A stretch of 64,000 bases of DNA from Bacterioplanoides sp965200585 (lineage in GTDB: Bacteria; Pseudomonadota; Gammaproteobacteria; Pseudomonadales; Oceanobacteraceae), in the NCBI RefSeq assembly GCF_965200585.1, contig NZ_OZ241361.1; one strand, given 5' to 3'. The position numbers and the translations under genes were made by a program. Position 1 is the first letter of the stretch. The number at the start of each line of letters is the position of its first letter. The notes below the pieces were generated by a model. That model had not been told where the DNA came from and searched no databases. It saw nothing but the letters and a program-made list of their open reading frames with translations. Of the stretch, positions 17,927 through 25,423 are shown piece after piece.

Positions 17927-18239
17927 ACATTTAGTGGCTGCTGATTTGTCGGGCAAAGGGTACGCAATCTCTTTCCCGACAAGTGATATGCACCCGTTCG
18001 ATATGATTGCCACAAAGAACAGCGAGACACTGAAAATTCAGGTCAAGTTGCTCTATGAGTCAAGCTTTCAGCGATTCTCCACTGGTAATGATTTAACGAA
18101 ATACAAAAAAGGCGACTTCGATTTATTAGCCGTTGTATTTCCTTCGGATTACGAAGTTCGTTACCTGAAGTTTGACGAAATGAATGGCCGCCGCCGTTTG
18201 TCGTTCAAGCAGGATCAATTTACCCAACCCCTTATTTAG
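17901..18239 (+). CDS. putative PD-(D/E)XK-fold nuclease
   Basis: 112 aa from GTG 17901, overlapping the end of the redoxin gene. The longer open frame upstream is a shadow. The order AEHLVAADL - HPFDMIA - LKIQVK fits the helix Glu, beta-strand Asp and QxK of small PD-(D/E)XK proteins, a fold used by resolvases and restriction-type nucleases. Which substrate it cuts, and whether it is active, cannot be seen. Confidence 0.6.
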   Translation: MSTKAVQAEHLVAADLSGKGYAISFPTSDMHPFDMIATKNSETLKIQVKLLYESSFQRFSTGNDLTKYKKGDFDLLAVVFPSDYEVRYLKFDEMNGRRRLSFKQDQFTQPLI

Positions 18240-18250
18240 CAGGAATAAAC

Positions 18251-18634
18251 ATGATTGAAGAGCTGGTCACTCAGTTCAACGAAACATATCAAGTGCCTGT
18301 CCAGACTGAACCTAAAGCTCCTTACGCAAAAGACGCAGACCTTATGTGGAATGCTATTAACGAGGAACTTTGGGAACTGTCGGAAGCACTGGACGACAAG
18401 AACCCTATCGAAATCGCTGACGCATTGGCTGACATTATTTACGTCACCGCTCAGCAGGCTGTTAAAAACGGCTTCCCGATTGGCGCACTGTTACGCGAAG
18501 TTCACAAGTCGAATATGTCAAAACTGGATGCCAACGGTAATCCGATTTTCCGCGAAGACGGCAAGGTATTGAAAGGCCCTAATTTTAAAGCGCCTGATAT
18601 TGCCGGAGTTCTTTTAAAACATCAGTTGAGTTAA
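18251..18634 (+). CDS. MazG-like nucleotide pyrophosphohydrolase
   Basis: 127 aa. All-alpha NTP-pyrophosphatase fold. NEELWELSEALD provides the ExxE-type metal motif and EIADALADIIYVTAQQA the (E/D)xxD pair, followed by VHKSNMSKLDANGNP, common in phage MazG-like and PRA-PH-like proteins. It probably trims non-canonical or regulatory nucleotides during phage DNA synthesis. Clear ribosome site AGGAA before ATG. Confidence 0.85.
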   Translation: MIEELVTQFNETYQVPVQTEPKAPYAKDADLMWNAINEELWELSEALDDKNPIEIADALADIIYVTAQQAVKNGFPIGALLREVHKSNMSKLDANGNPIFREDGKVLKGPNFKAPDIAGVLLKHQLS

Positions 18635-18638
18635 ACAA

Positions 18639-19058
18639 ATGTCTGCAAGTGACAAGCAAGTAGGCGGAGGCCACTACGTCGGCCAAAAATATCAGGTCTG
18701 GGATTTCACGACACATTCCGGTTTCGATCCGATTACGCATACAGCGATTAAATACGCAAGCCGCCATCGCTTTAAGAATGGCCTTGAAGATATTGAAAAG
18801 GCTATCCATTGCGTCGAGAAGTTGATCGAAATTTTTACCGATAAAACTCTACGCATGGGACACGTGGAGGTGTATTCCCCAACCGCAGCTTATGTCTCGA
18901 AATATATTACAGAGAACGAGCTGGACGCTATCGAGCGTAGCGCCGTTGAAAGTGTCTGCATGGGATCGGCGTACTGGAATCTTAATTTCACTCCATACGC
19001 TTACCGCCAAGCCTTGTATTTCCTAAACCTTCTCCGCCAAAACTACACCAGTAAATAG
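18639..19058 (+). CDS. DUF3310 protein (T7 gp1.7-like nucleotide kinase domain)
   Basis: 139 aa. N-terminal half is DUF3310: VGGGHYVGQKYQVWDFTTHSG, then HTAIKYASRHRFKNGLEDIEKAIHCVEKL. In T7, gp1.7 (which contains this domain) phosphorylates dTMP and dGMP. The C-terminal half is helical and unassigned. Starts 4 bp after the MazG-like gene, within the nucleotide-metabolism block. Confidence 0.8.
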   Translation: MSASDKQVGGGHYVGQKYQVWDFTTHSGFDPITHTAIKYASRHRFKNGLEDIEKAIHCVEKLIEIFTDKTLRMGHVEVYSPTAAYVSKYITENELDAIERSAVESVCMGSAYWNLNFTPYAYRQALYFLNLLRQNYTSK

Positions 19059-19068
19059 TAGGTAAATC

Positions 19069-19347
19069 ATGCGTGAATTACGCCAGCAAGTATCGTTAGA
19101 ACATTCAATGGATGTTAAACACTCACACCCGATGCGTGAAGCAATCATTGAAGAAATTGGTCGCAGCATGGCCCGTGAAATGCACGACCGTGGCATGGTG
19201 CATGTCCGCCGTGACGGCCTCGCCCAGCACTTCACAGCTTCTGTATATGTGCTTTCAGAAGATGAAGCGCGTGAGTATGAAAAGTTAAAACAAATGCGCG
19301 CACAGCTGCGTTCAATTGCAGGAGTCATTAGTGCAAGCAATTACTGA
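19069..19347 (+). CDS. hypothetical phage protein
   Basis: 92 aa, mostly helical and charged (EAIIEEIGRSMAREMHDRG; SEDEAREYEKLKQMRAQL). No family recognised. It overlaps the start of thyX and is translated from a GGTAAATC-ATG start in the same operon. Confidence 0.7.
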   Translation: MRELRQQVSLEHSMDVKHSHPMREAIIEEIGRSMAREMHDRGMVHVRRDGLAQHFTASVYVLSEDEAREYEKLKQMRAQLRSIAGVISASNY

Positions 19348-20023
19348 TAAATGTCGGGCCGTTTTTCTCGACCACATGGGCGACGACTTAGCGGTAGTTC
19401 AGGCAGCGAAAGTCTCCTTTGCAGATGACGCTGAAGTTCAGAAATTCATTGATGACATCGAGGCTGAGAAACTAGGCTGCCGTAGTCATTCCGCTTTAAT
19501 CCGTTATCTGGCAAAGCATAACCACTGGACACCGTTCGCACATACGGCAATTAAATTCCGTGTGTCGGCCCCGGTTCCTATCCGTACTCAGTGTTTTAAA
19601 CACAAGTCCGGCTTTGTCGAAAACGAAGAGTCCCGCCGCTACATTTCTTGTCGCCCTGAAATCTTTATTCCAAAAGAATTCCGCAAGAAACCGGAAGGCT
19701 CAGTTAAGCAAGGCTCTGAAGGTGTTCACCCGCATAGCGGTATCTGGCGGGAAATTACTGAACCCATGATGACTACTACCGTGGACACTTACATGGACAT
19801 GATCGCTGATGGCGTTTGTCCTGAGCAGGCCCGATTCATTCTACCGCAAGGTGCTGTAGTGAACTGGGTATGGACTGGCAGCCTTGCAGCTTTCGCTCGC
19901 TTCTTCAATCAGCGTACTGACGTTCATGCTCAGAAAGAAATCCGTGAGTTGGCTGAAGTGATCGGCGCTGAAGTTGGTCGATTATTCCCAGTGTCGTGGG
20001 AGGCACTGACAGGTGGCAAATAA
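19331..20023 (+). CDS. thyX: flavin-dependent thymidylate synthase
   Basis: 230 aa from GTG 19331, chosen for the GGAG ribosome site 7 nt upstream. It makes dTMP from dUMP with FAD and methylene-tetrahydrofolate. The ThyX signature region reads RTQCFKHKSGFVENEESRRYI (a variant of RHRxxSxNExSxRY, common in phages), followed by EQARFILPQGA and FFNQRTDVHAQKEIRELA with flavin and dUMP contacts. It overlaps the previous gene by 17 bp. Confidence 0.92.
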   Translation: MQAITDKCRAVFLDHMGDDLAVVQAAKVSFADDAEVQKFIDDIEAEKLGCRSHSALIRYLAKHNHWTPFAHTAIKFRVSAPVPIRTQCFKHKSGFVENEESRRYISCRPEIFIPKEFRKKPEGSVKQGSEGVHPHSGIWREITEPMMTTTVDTYMDMIADGVCPEQARFILPQGAVVNWVWTGSLAAFARFFNQRTDVHAQKEIRELAEVIGAEVGRLFPVSWEALTGGK

Positions 20024-20024
20024 A

Positions 20025-20210
20025 ATGACACTCACGTTTGTTGAGTCCATTTCTTTAATTTGGGTCGTCGCTATTATCTTGGCCGTCATTGGCTGGATTT
20101 TAAATTTCAACAACCTTTTCCAATACGAAGCAGCGCAAACAGAATTTATTGCGTCTGCTATCGGTATTTTCGTACTGCCTTTGGGCGCACTAACAGGATG
20201 GTTCTATTAA
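20025..20210 (+). CDS. small membrane protein with two helices
   Basis: 61 aa from ATG 20025, one base after the thyX stop. Helices at about 5-28 (SISLIWVVAIILAVIGWIL) and 42-60 (FIASAIGIFVLPLGALTGWF). It overlaps the next gene by one base (TAATG), so it is probably translated together with the SPFH protein and may be its membrane partner. Confidence 0.65.
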   Translation: MTLTFVESISLIWVVAIILAVIGWILNFNNLFQYEAAQTEFIASAIGIFVLPLGALTGWFY

Positions 20211-21127
20211 TGACCAAGCAAGACAAAGCACTTTTAAAAACAGGCGGCATCGTAGCTGCGGTACTCTTTGCAGTTATCATCGCCTTAAACTCATGGACAA
20301 CTGTTCCGGCAGGCCATGTAAAAGCTCAGACACTTTTCGGTAAGGTCAGCGATCAGCCGCCACTGGCTGAAGGTTTCCATGTAGTGAACCCTATGGCGTC
20401 CTTTGATGAATTCTCTATCCAAGACCAAGCCTATGAGCTGCGTCAACTGTCAGTACCTTCTCAGGATAAATTCGCATCATCGGTCGATATTACTTTGATG
20501 TATCGAATTGATCCGGCAGCAGTCAATACTTTACGACGCGAAGGTGGTACTGAAGAACAGGCTCTGCACAAATACGTTCGTCAGAAATTACTGTCCGTTG
20601 TACGTGAGTTCGGCAAGACCGTTCCGAAGGCTCAAGACCTGTTTAAATCTGAAATCCAAAGCCGCCTACAAAGCGCCATTCAGAAAGAGGTAGCGACATA
20701 CGCAATGCAATACGGCTATACGATTTCTGATGTATTTATTCAGGAGATTACGTTAGACCCTGTAATTAAAGCTCAGATCGTTAAGACGAAACAACGTGAG
20801 GAAGCGGTTCTACAGGAACAAGCGAAACTGGATCAAATTGAGAAGCGAGCACAGCAGAAAGTAGTTCAGGCGCAAGCTGATGAAGCAGCTGCCAAGTCTA
20901 CCGCTAACGCACTGATTGAAGGTGCTCGCGGTAAGATGGAATCACAGAAGCTGGAAGCTGAAGGCTTAGCGGCCATGGGTAAAGCGATCCGCCAAAACCC
21001 GTCAGTTCTGAAAAAGCTAGAGCTGGAAGTGGAAATGAAGAAGGCGGAAACGTGGGACGGTGCAATGCCTAAAATGATGATGGGCAGTAACGCTGATTTA
21101 CTCTTTGATTCACGAGGTATTGAGTGA
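20210..21127 (+). CDS. SPFH/band-7 (prohibitin-HflC-like) membrane protein
   Basis: 305 aa from ATG 20210. N-terminal membrane anchor (about 10-30), SPFH domain starting TVPAGHVKAQTLFGKV, then a long Ala/Glu/Lys/Gln coiled coil (about 195-265: VLQEQAKLDQIEKRAQQKVVQAQADEAA) as in prohibitins and HflC/HflK. Such proteins form membrane rings and often control FtsH-type proteases. This family is uncommon in T7-like phages; protection of phage proteins or membrane organisation are possible roles. Confidence 0.9.
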   Translation: MTKQDKALLKTGGIVAAVLFAVIIALNSWTTVPAGHVKAQTLFGKVSDQPPLAEGFHVVNPMASFDEFSIQDQAYELRQLSVPSQDKFASSVDITLMYRIDPAAVNTLRREGGTEEQALHKYVRQKLLSVVREFGKTVPKAQDLFKSEIQSRLQSAIQKEVATYAMQYGYTISDVFIQEITLDPVIKAQIVKTKQREEAVLQEQAKLDQIEKRAQQKVVQAQADEAAAKSTANALIEGARGKMESQKLEAEGLAAMGKAIRQNPSVLKKLELEVEMKKAETWDGAMPKMMMGSNADLLFDSRGIE

Positions 21128-21252
21128 GCAACACCGTTCAACCAGAAGGGCCGAAAGGCCCTCAGTTCACCGAAAAAATGTTCGACGCCTTTGTGTTTTC
21201 AGCGGCGCTGTACTTCCTTTATTCATTCTTTGAGTTAATGTCCAATGGGTAA
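21124..21252 (+). CDS. 42-aa membrane peptide
   Basis: GTG at 21124 overlaps the SPFH stop (GTGA). The 42-codon frame (VSNTVQPEGPKGPQFTEKMF...) has one hydrophobic helix (AFVFSAALYFLYSFFELM) and overlaps the next start by 8 bp. Tight packing and the membrane helix support it. No family known. Confidence 0.5.
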   Translation: MSNTVQPEGPKGPQFTEKMFDAFVFSAALYFLYSFFELMSNG

Positions 21253-21451
21253 AAAACCTTTAAGTAAAATTCTGGCTGGCTTTAAAACCACCATCACTGA
21301 ACTGGAAACTTTTATTACCGAAGCTGGTAAGAAAGTTGAAAAGCAGTCCAAGGAAATTGTCAATCTCGAAATCAAACGTGAGCAGACAATTAACGAGCAA
21401 TTACACGCCACTAATGTTTCTGAAAAATTAAAGGAACTTATTGGTGAGTAA
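21245..21451 (+). CDS. small coiled-coil protein
   Basis: 68 aa. Almost entirely heptad-like helix (FKTTITELETFITEAGKKVEKQSKEIVNLEIKREQTINEQL). It overlaps both the preceding peptide gene and the exonuclease start. No family recognised. Confidence 0.65.
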   Translation: MGKKPLSKILAGFKTTITELETFITEAGKKVEKQSKEIVNLEIKREQTINEQLHATNVSEKLKELIGE

Positions 21452-22238
21452 AAAGCGTGTGCTTTTCGTGGACGCGGATATTCCCGCGTTCCGCGCCTGT
21501 CAGATTGCATTAGAATCAATTATCGAAAACGGTGTGATTACACACTTTGCTCAAGAAGCAATTCAAAATAAATTTTTCGATGAATACATCGCTGATTTAA
21601 AAGAAAAAACAAAAATCGACAAGGTGGTTGTCTGCCTGTCGTCCGGTTTAGGAAACTTCCGTAAAGAGCTTAACCCGGACTATAAGGAAAACCGTACAGG
21701 ACTAAAGCCTGTTGGTTATCCATTTATGGTTGACTACATCCGTGATAACTACGATGTACTGACCCTCCCCTTTCTGGAAGCAGATGATACGCTGGGAATT
21801 TATGGCTCACTCGGAACCTACAAAGGCCGTGAAGTTGTAATCGCCAGCGAAGATAAAGACCTGCTGACAATTCCCAACTATTACTGCGACATTAAAGATG
21901 GTTGCAAGATTAAGTTTATGACTGATCTTGAAGCCGATGAAATGTTCCTGACCCAAACACTAACCGGCGACACCACTGACGGCTATAAAGGCTGCCCGAG
22001 CTACGGCCCGAAAACAGCAGCAAAGCTGTTCGCCAAATGTGAAGATGAATGGGACGGTGAAGATGAAAATGATCTACGCAAGTTATGGTGGGATGCAATT
22101 ACCTCTGCGTTCGTATCGAAAGACTTAACTGCCGACGACGCCCTTCTTAATGCGCGAATGGCACGGATTCTACGCCACACCGATTATGACATGGAAGCTC
22201 AGCGCGTGATCCACTGGACACCGGATGACTTTGAATAA
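21444..22238 (+). CDS. T7 gp6-like 5'-3' exonuclease (FEN family)
   Basis: 264 aa from GTG 21444; TTG 21441 would add one residue. It degrades host DNA and removes RNA primers. Conserved metal-site segments: LFVDADIPAFRAC, FRKELNPDYKENR, LEADDTLGI, VVIASEDKDL and GDTTDGYKGCPSYGPKTAAKLF (helix-hairpin-helix). Its end overlaps the nrdA start by 14 bp. Confidence 0.93.
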   Translation: MSKKRVLFVDADIPAFRACQIALESIIENGVITHFAQEAIQNKFFDEYIADLKEKTKIDKVVVCLSSGLGNFRKELNPDYKENRTGLKPVGYPFMVDYIRDNYDVLTLPFLEADDTLGIYGSLGTYKGREVVIASEDKDLLTIPNYYCDIKDGCKIKFMTDLEADEMFLTQTLTGDTTDGYKGCPSYGPKTAAKLFAKCEDEWDGEDENDLRKLWWDAITSAFVSKDLTADDALLNARMARILRHTDYDMEAQRVIHWTPDDFE

Positions 22239-23982
22239 CGCATACTCCGATTACGCCCGCCGTTTACTGAGCGGGTTCTACCTTTTAGAAAATGAAAAAA
22301 CCCCCGAAGAAGCCTTCACCCGTGTTGCCACCGCTTTCTGCGGAAATAACCTTTTATTGGCAAACCGGATCAATGAAGCCTTGCAGCGTGGCTGGTTTAT
22401 GGTTTCTTCCCCGATTCTCTCCAACGCTCCTGAAGTAAAAGTAAACGCTGACGGCAAAGTAGAAGTAATCAAGAAGGGCCGTGGCCTGCCTATTAGCTGC
22501 TTCCTGACTTACGTGCCGGACACTGTAGAAGGTCTGATCAGCCACTCTGAAGAGCTGCGTTGGATGAGCATCACTGGCGGTGGCGTCGGTGGACACTGGA
22601 ACGATGTGCGCGGTGTTTCCGATAAAAGCCCCGGCCCTATCCCATTCCTGAAGACTGTTGACGCTGATATGAAGGCGTACCGTCAAGGGAAGACCCGGAA
22701 AGGTAGCTACGCGGCTTACATGGATGACACGCATCCTGACATCGTAGAATTCGTCAACTACCGTCGTCCTACCGGGGGCGACCCTGACCGTAAATGCCTG
22801 AACCTTCATCACGGCGTTAACGTCACCCGCAAGTTCCTTGAAGCTATTGTGAATGGCGAACAGTGGGAACTGATTTGCCCAGCAACAGGTGAAGTCCGCG
22901 ACACAATGCCTGCCCGTCAGCTTTGGGAGCTGCTGCTGGATACTCGTGCAACTACTGGCGAGCCGTACCTAAATTTCATTGATGACGCGAATGACGCGCT
23001 TCCACAAGTGCTGAAGGATAAAGGCCGCAGGATTCATGGCTCCAACCTTTGCAACGAAATCCACTTACCAACTTCAGCATCACGCAGCGCTGTCTGCTGT
23101 CTGTCCAGCCTGAATCTGGAGAAGTTCGACGAGTGGAAGGACACATCGCTGGTACGTGACTTGGTGGAATTCCTTGATAACGTCATTGAATACTTCCTTG
23201 AGAACGCACCCGATGAAATGTCCCGTGCTGTTGCCGGTGCGTTCGCTGAGCGTCCGCTGGGCATTGGAGCTATGGGTTTCCATTCATATCTCCAGAAGAA
23301 CAGTATTCCGTATGAAACAGGCATTGCTGTAGCCGTCGGTGAGCACATTTTCAGCCACATCAAAAGCGAAGCTGTAGCAGGCTCAAAGGCCCTTGCGGCT
23401 ATCCGTGGTGAAGCTCCAGACATGATCGGCACCGGGTTGCGCAACAGCCATTTACTTGCAGTGGCACCGAACGCCAACAGTTCAATTCTACTGGGAACCT
23501 CCCCGTCTATTGAGGTATGGCAGTCGAACGCGATTGTCCAACGCACACGCGCTGGCACGGCTCTGGTACGCAACAAGTATCTGAACTTGATCATCCACGA
23601 GCGTTACCCGGACGAAGTTGAACAGGTCTGGACTGAGATCGAGGCGGCCCGTGGCTCTATCGCTGATAACGAGCGCTTCACTCCGCATGAGAAAGAAGTA
23701 TTCAAGCGGGCCTTCGATATTGACCAGCACTGGGTAGTAGAACACGCAGCGACACGCCAGCCGCATATCTGCCAAGGCCAATCAGTCAACCTATTCTTCC
23801 CTGCCGGTTCTGAGCGCAGCTATGTGAACTCAGTACACCTGAAGGCAGCTTTATCGCCGCTGAAGGGCCTGTATTACTACCGCACAGAGGCAGAGTCGAA
23901 AGCTGACAACCTGCACGAAAAAGTGGAACGCAAGGCGCTAAAAGACGCTGAGCCTTCTGATTGTTTATCTTGCGAGGGCTGA
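22225..23982 (+). CDS. nrdA: class I ribonucleotide reductase, large (alpha) subunit
   Basis: 585 aa, shorter than the bacterial enzyme (about 760 in E. coli) because the N-terminal ATP-cone allosteric domain is missing, so dATP shut-off is probably absent. Catalytic-site segments: PISCFLTYVPDT (first redox Cys), NLCNEIHLPT (radical Cys and Glu), CCLSSLNL, and PNANSSILLGTSPSIEV. The tail CLSCEG is the CxxC shuttle that receives electrons from a redoxin, here probably the product at 17693. The small subunit gene follows after 33 bp. Confidence 0.96.
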   Translation: MTLNNAYSDYARRLLSGFYLLENEKTPEEAFTRVATAFCGNNLLLANRINEALQRGWFMVSSPILSNAPEVKVNADGKVEVIKKGRGLPISCFLTYVPDTVEGLISHSEELRWMSITGGGVGGHWNDVRGVSDKSPGPIPFLKTVDADMKAYRQGKTRKGSYAAYMDDTHPDIVEFVNYRRPTGGDPDRKCLNLHHGVNVTRKFLEAIVNGEQWELICPATGEVRDTMPARQLWELLLDTRATTGEPYLNFIDDANDALPQVLKDKGRRIHGSNLCNEIHLPTSASRSAVCCLSSLNLEKFDEWKDTSLVRDLVEFLDNVIEYFLENAPDEMSRAVAGAFAERPLGIGAMGFHSYLQKNSIPYETGIAVAVGEHIFSHIKSEAVAGSKALAAIRGEAPDMIGTGLRNSHLLAVAPNANSSILLGTSPSIEVWQSNAIVQRTRAGTALVRNKYLNLIIHERYPDEVEQVWTEIEAARGSIADNERFTPHEKEVFKRAFDIDQHWVVEHAATRQPHICQGQSVNLFFPAGSERSYVNSVHLKAALSPLKGLYYYRTEAESKADNLHEKVERKALKDAEPSDCLSCEG

Positions 23983-24015
23983 CCGGCCCTCCACCATTTA
24001 CCAAGAGGTTTTGTG

Positions 24016-24978
24016 ATGCCAGCAGGCGTTTTGACCCCATCAGTAACCTATAAACCGTTCCGTTATCCATGGGCAATGGAGCTTGCAGAAGCGTCCGAAA
24101 AGGCCCACTGGGGGACGTGGGAGCTTGACCTTCAGAAAGACGTTGAGCAGATCAAGACCGGTGCTTTAACTGCCGGGCAGATGAACCACATCGTCCAAAT
24201 TCTCCGTCTGTTCACGCAGACTGATGTTGTTGTCGGCGGTAACTATTGTGAAATGTTCATTCCGCATTTCAAGAACAACGAAATCCGCAACATGCTGCTT
24301 TCCATCGCCTCCCGTGAAGGAACGCACCAGCGGGCTTATGCACTACTGAACGATACGTTAGGCATGGCTGACAGTGAGTACAGCGCGTTTCTGGAATATG
24401 AAGCGATGGCTGAGAAAGTAGAGTTCATGCAACAGGCTGACCTGAGCACTGACGAAGGGTTGGTACTTTCCGTGGCACAGACGGTGTGCAATGAGGGTAT
24501 GTCCTTATTTAGCGCATTTGCTATGTTGCTGAACTATGAGCGTTTCGGCCTGATGCGTGGTATGTGTGAAGTCGTAGAATGGTCTGTTAAAGACGAGACC
24601 CTTCACGTCATCGGAATGGCTAAGGTGTTCCACACGCTCTGCGAAGAGCTGCCACATGTAGTCACCGATGACTTCAAATTCCAGATTTACGAAATGTTCC
24701 GCACGGCAGTATCTCTGGAAGACAAAGTGATCGACATCGCATTCGAGATGGGGCCGATTGAAGGACTGACCGCTGATGAAGTTAAGCAATTCATTCGCCA
24801 CATCGCTGACCGCCGTTTAACGATGCTGGGCATGAAGACCATTTACGGCGTCGATGAAAACCCACTGCCGTGGATCAATTCGATCATCGCTGGCGATTCG
24901 TTCAAAAACTTCTTTGAAGGTCGCGTCACAGACTACACAAACGGCTCTTTAACAGGTGAATGGACGTACCCAAGTTAA
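24016..24978 (+). CDS. nrdB: class I ribonucleotide reductase, small (beta) subunit
   Basis: 320 aa. It houses the di-metal centre and radical. SREGTHQRAYALL gives E-xx-H-xxx-Y with the radical Tyr conserved (metal Glu near residue 100); NEGMSLFSAFAML and VKDETLHVIGM give the other ligands. ATG 24016 is preferred over the GTG one codon upstream. Last gene of the replication block; the phage promoter copy 2 begins inside its stop region. Confidence 0.95.
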   Translation: MPAGVLTPSVTYKPFRYPWAMELAEASEKAHWGTWELDLQKDVEQIKTGALTAGQMNHIVQILRLFTQTDVVVGGNYCEMFIPHFKNNEIRNMLLSIASREGTHQRAYALLNDTLGMADSEYSAFLEYEAMAEKVEFMQQADLSTDEGLVLSVAQTVCNEGMSLFSAFAMLLNYERFGLMRGMCEVVEWSVKDETLHVIGMAKVFHTLCEELPHVVTDDFKFQIYEMFRTAVSLEDKVIDIAFEMGPIEGLTADEVKQFIRHIADRRLTMLGMKTIYGVDENPLPWINSIIAGDSFKNFFEGRVTDYTNGSLTGEWTYPS

Positions 24979-24996
24979 AAAAAGTGCGACTTAGTA
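24975..24996 (+). promoter_or_regulatory. phage RNA polymerase promoter, copy 2
   Basis: TTAAAAAAAGTGCGACTTAG, overlapping the nrdB stop and starting the structural block. It differs from copy 1 by one base (A for G) and from copy 3 by none over AAAAAAAGTGCGACTTAG. Confidence 0.85.
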
Positions 24997-25047
24997 ACCT
25001 TCCTTAAAAATGTAACCCCTTAGTATACATTCCCTTCCCCCACTTAA

Positions 25048-25221
25048 ATGAACAGTGACCTCTATATCACTGACCGTTTAATTTCCCTGCTTGAAACCAG
25101 TTTTCCAGACCGTCTACCAGACCGTCCGCTATCTGACTTCGAGCAGGGAAAAATCATCGGTCAACGTGAAGTAATTCAAAAACTCAAAGCACTCGCTAAG
25201 AACCCTTCCAAACATGTGTAA
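25048..25221 (+). CDS. small phage protein before the head genes (57 aa)
   Basis: ATG 25048 to TAA 25221, 57 codons (MNSDLYITDRLISLLETSFPDRLP...), in the leader of the structural operon and overlapping the next start. It is helical with an Arg/Asp-rich middle and QREVIQKLKALAKN at the end. T7 has small genes 6.5-7 here; no firm homology is claimed. Confidence 0.6.
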   Translation: MNSDLYITDRLISLLETSFPDRLPDRPLSDFEQGKIIGQREVIQKLKALAKNPSKHV

Positions 25222-25423
25222 TGCACCCCGCCCTCCGCGTCCGAGCACACCCGCTCCAGCCGCTCCCTTAGTACAGAACGAAGAAGTTGATAACATCGAA
25301 AGTAAAGAATCAACTAACGCTTCCCGCCGTGATAACCGTCGCCGTGGTAAACGCAGCTTGCGTGTAGCTTCCCGTTCCGTCAATTCCGGTTCCAACTCTT
25401 CAGGACTGTCTATCAACCGATGA
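25214..25423 (+). CDS. T7 gp7.3-like small virion/tail protein
   Basis: 69 aa. A Pro/Ala-rich N-terminus and a basic Ser-rich C-terminus (RRRGKRSLRVASRS..GLSINR) resemble the GKKSLSVARSSGGGINI-type ending of T7 gp7.3, a small virion protein needed for infectivity, and the gene is directly before the portal as in T7. Low-complexity sequence limits certainty. It overlaps the portal ATG (ATGA). Confidence 0.6.
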   Translation: MCNAPRPPRPSTPAPAAPLVQNEEVDNIESKESTNASRRDNRRRGKRSLRVASRSVNSGSNSSGLSINR

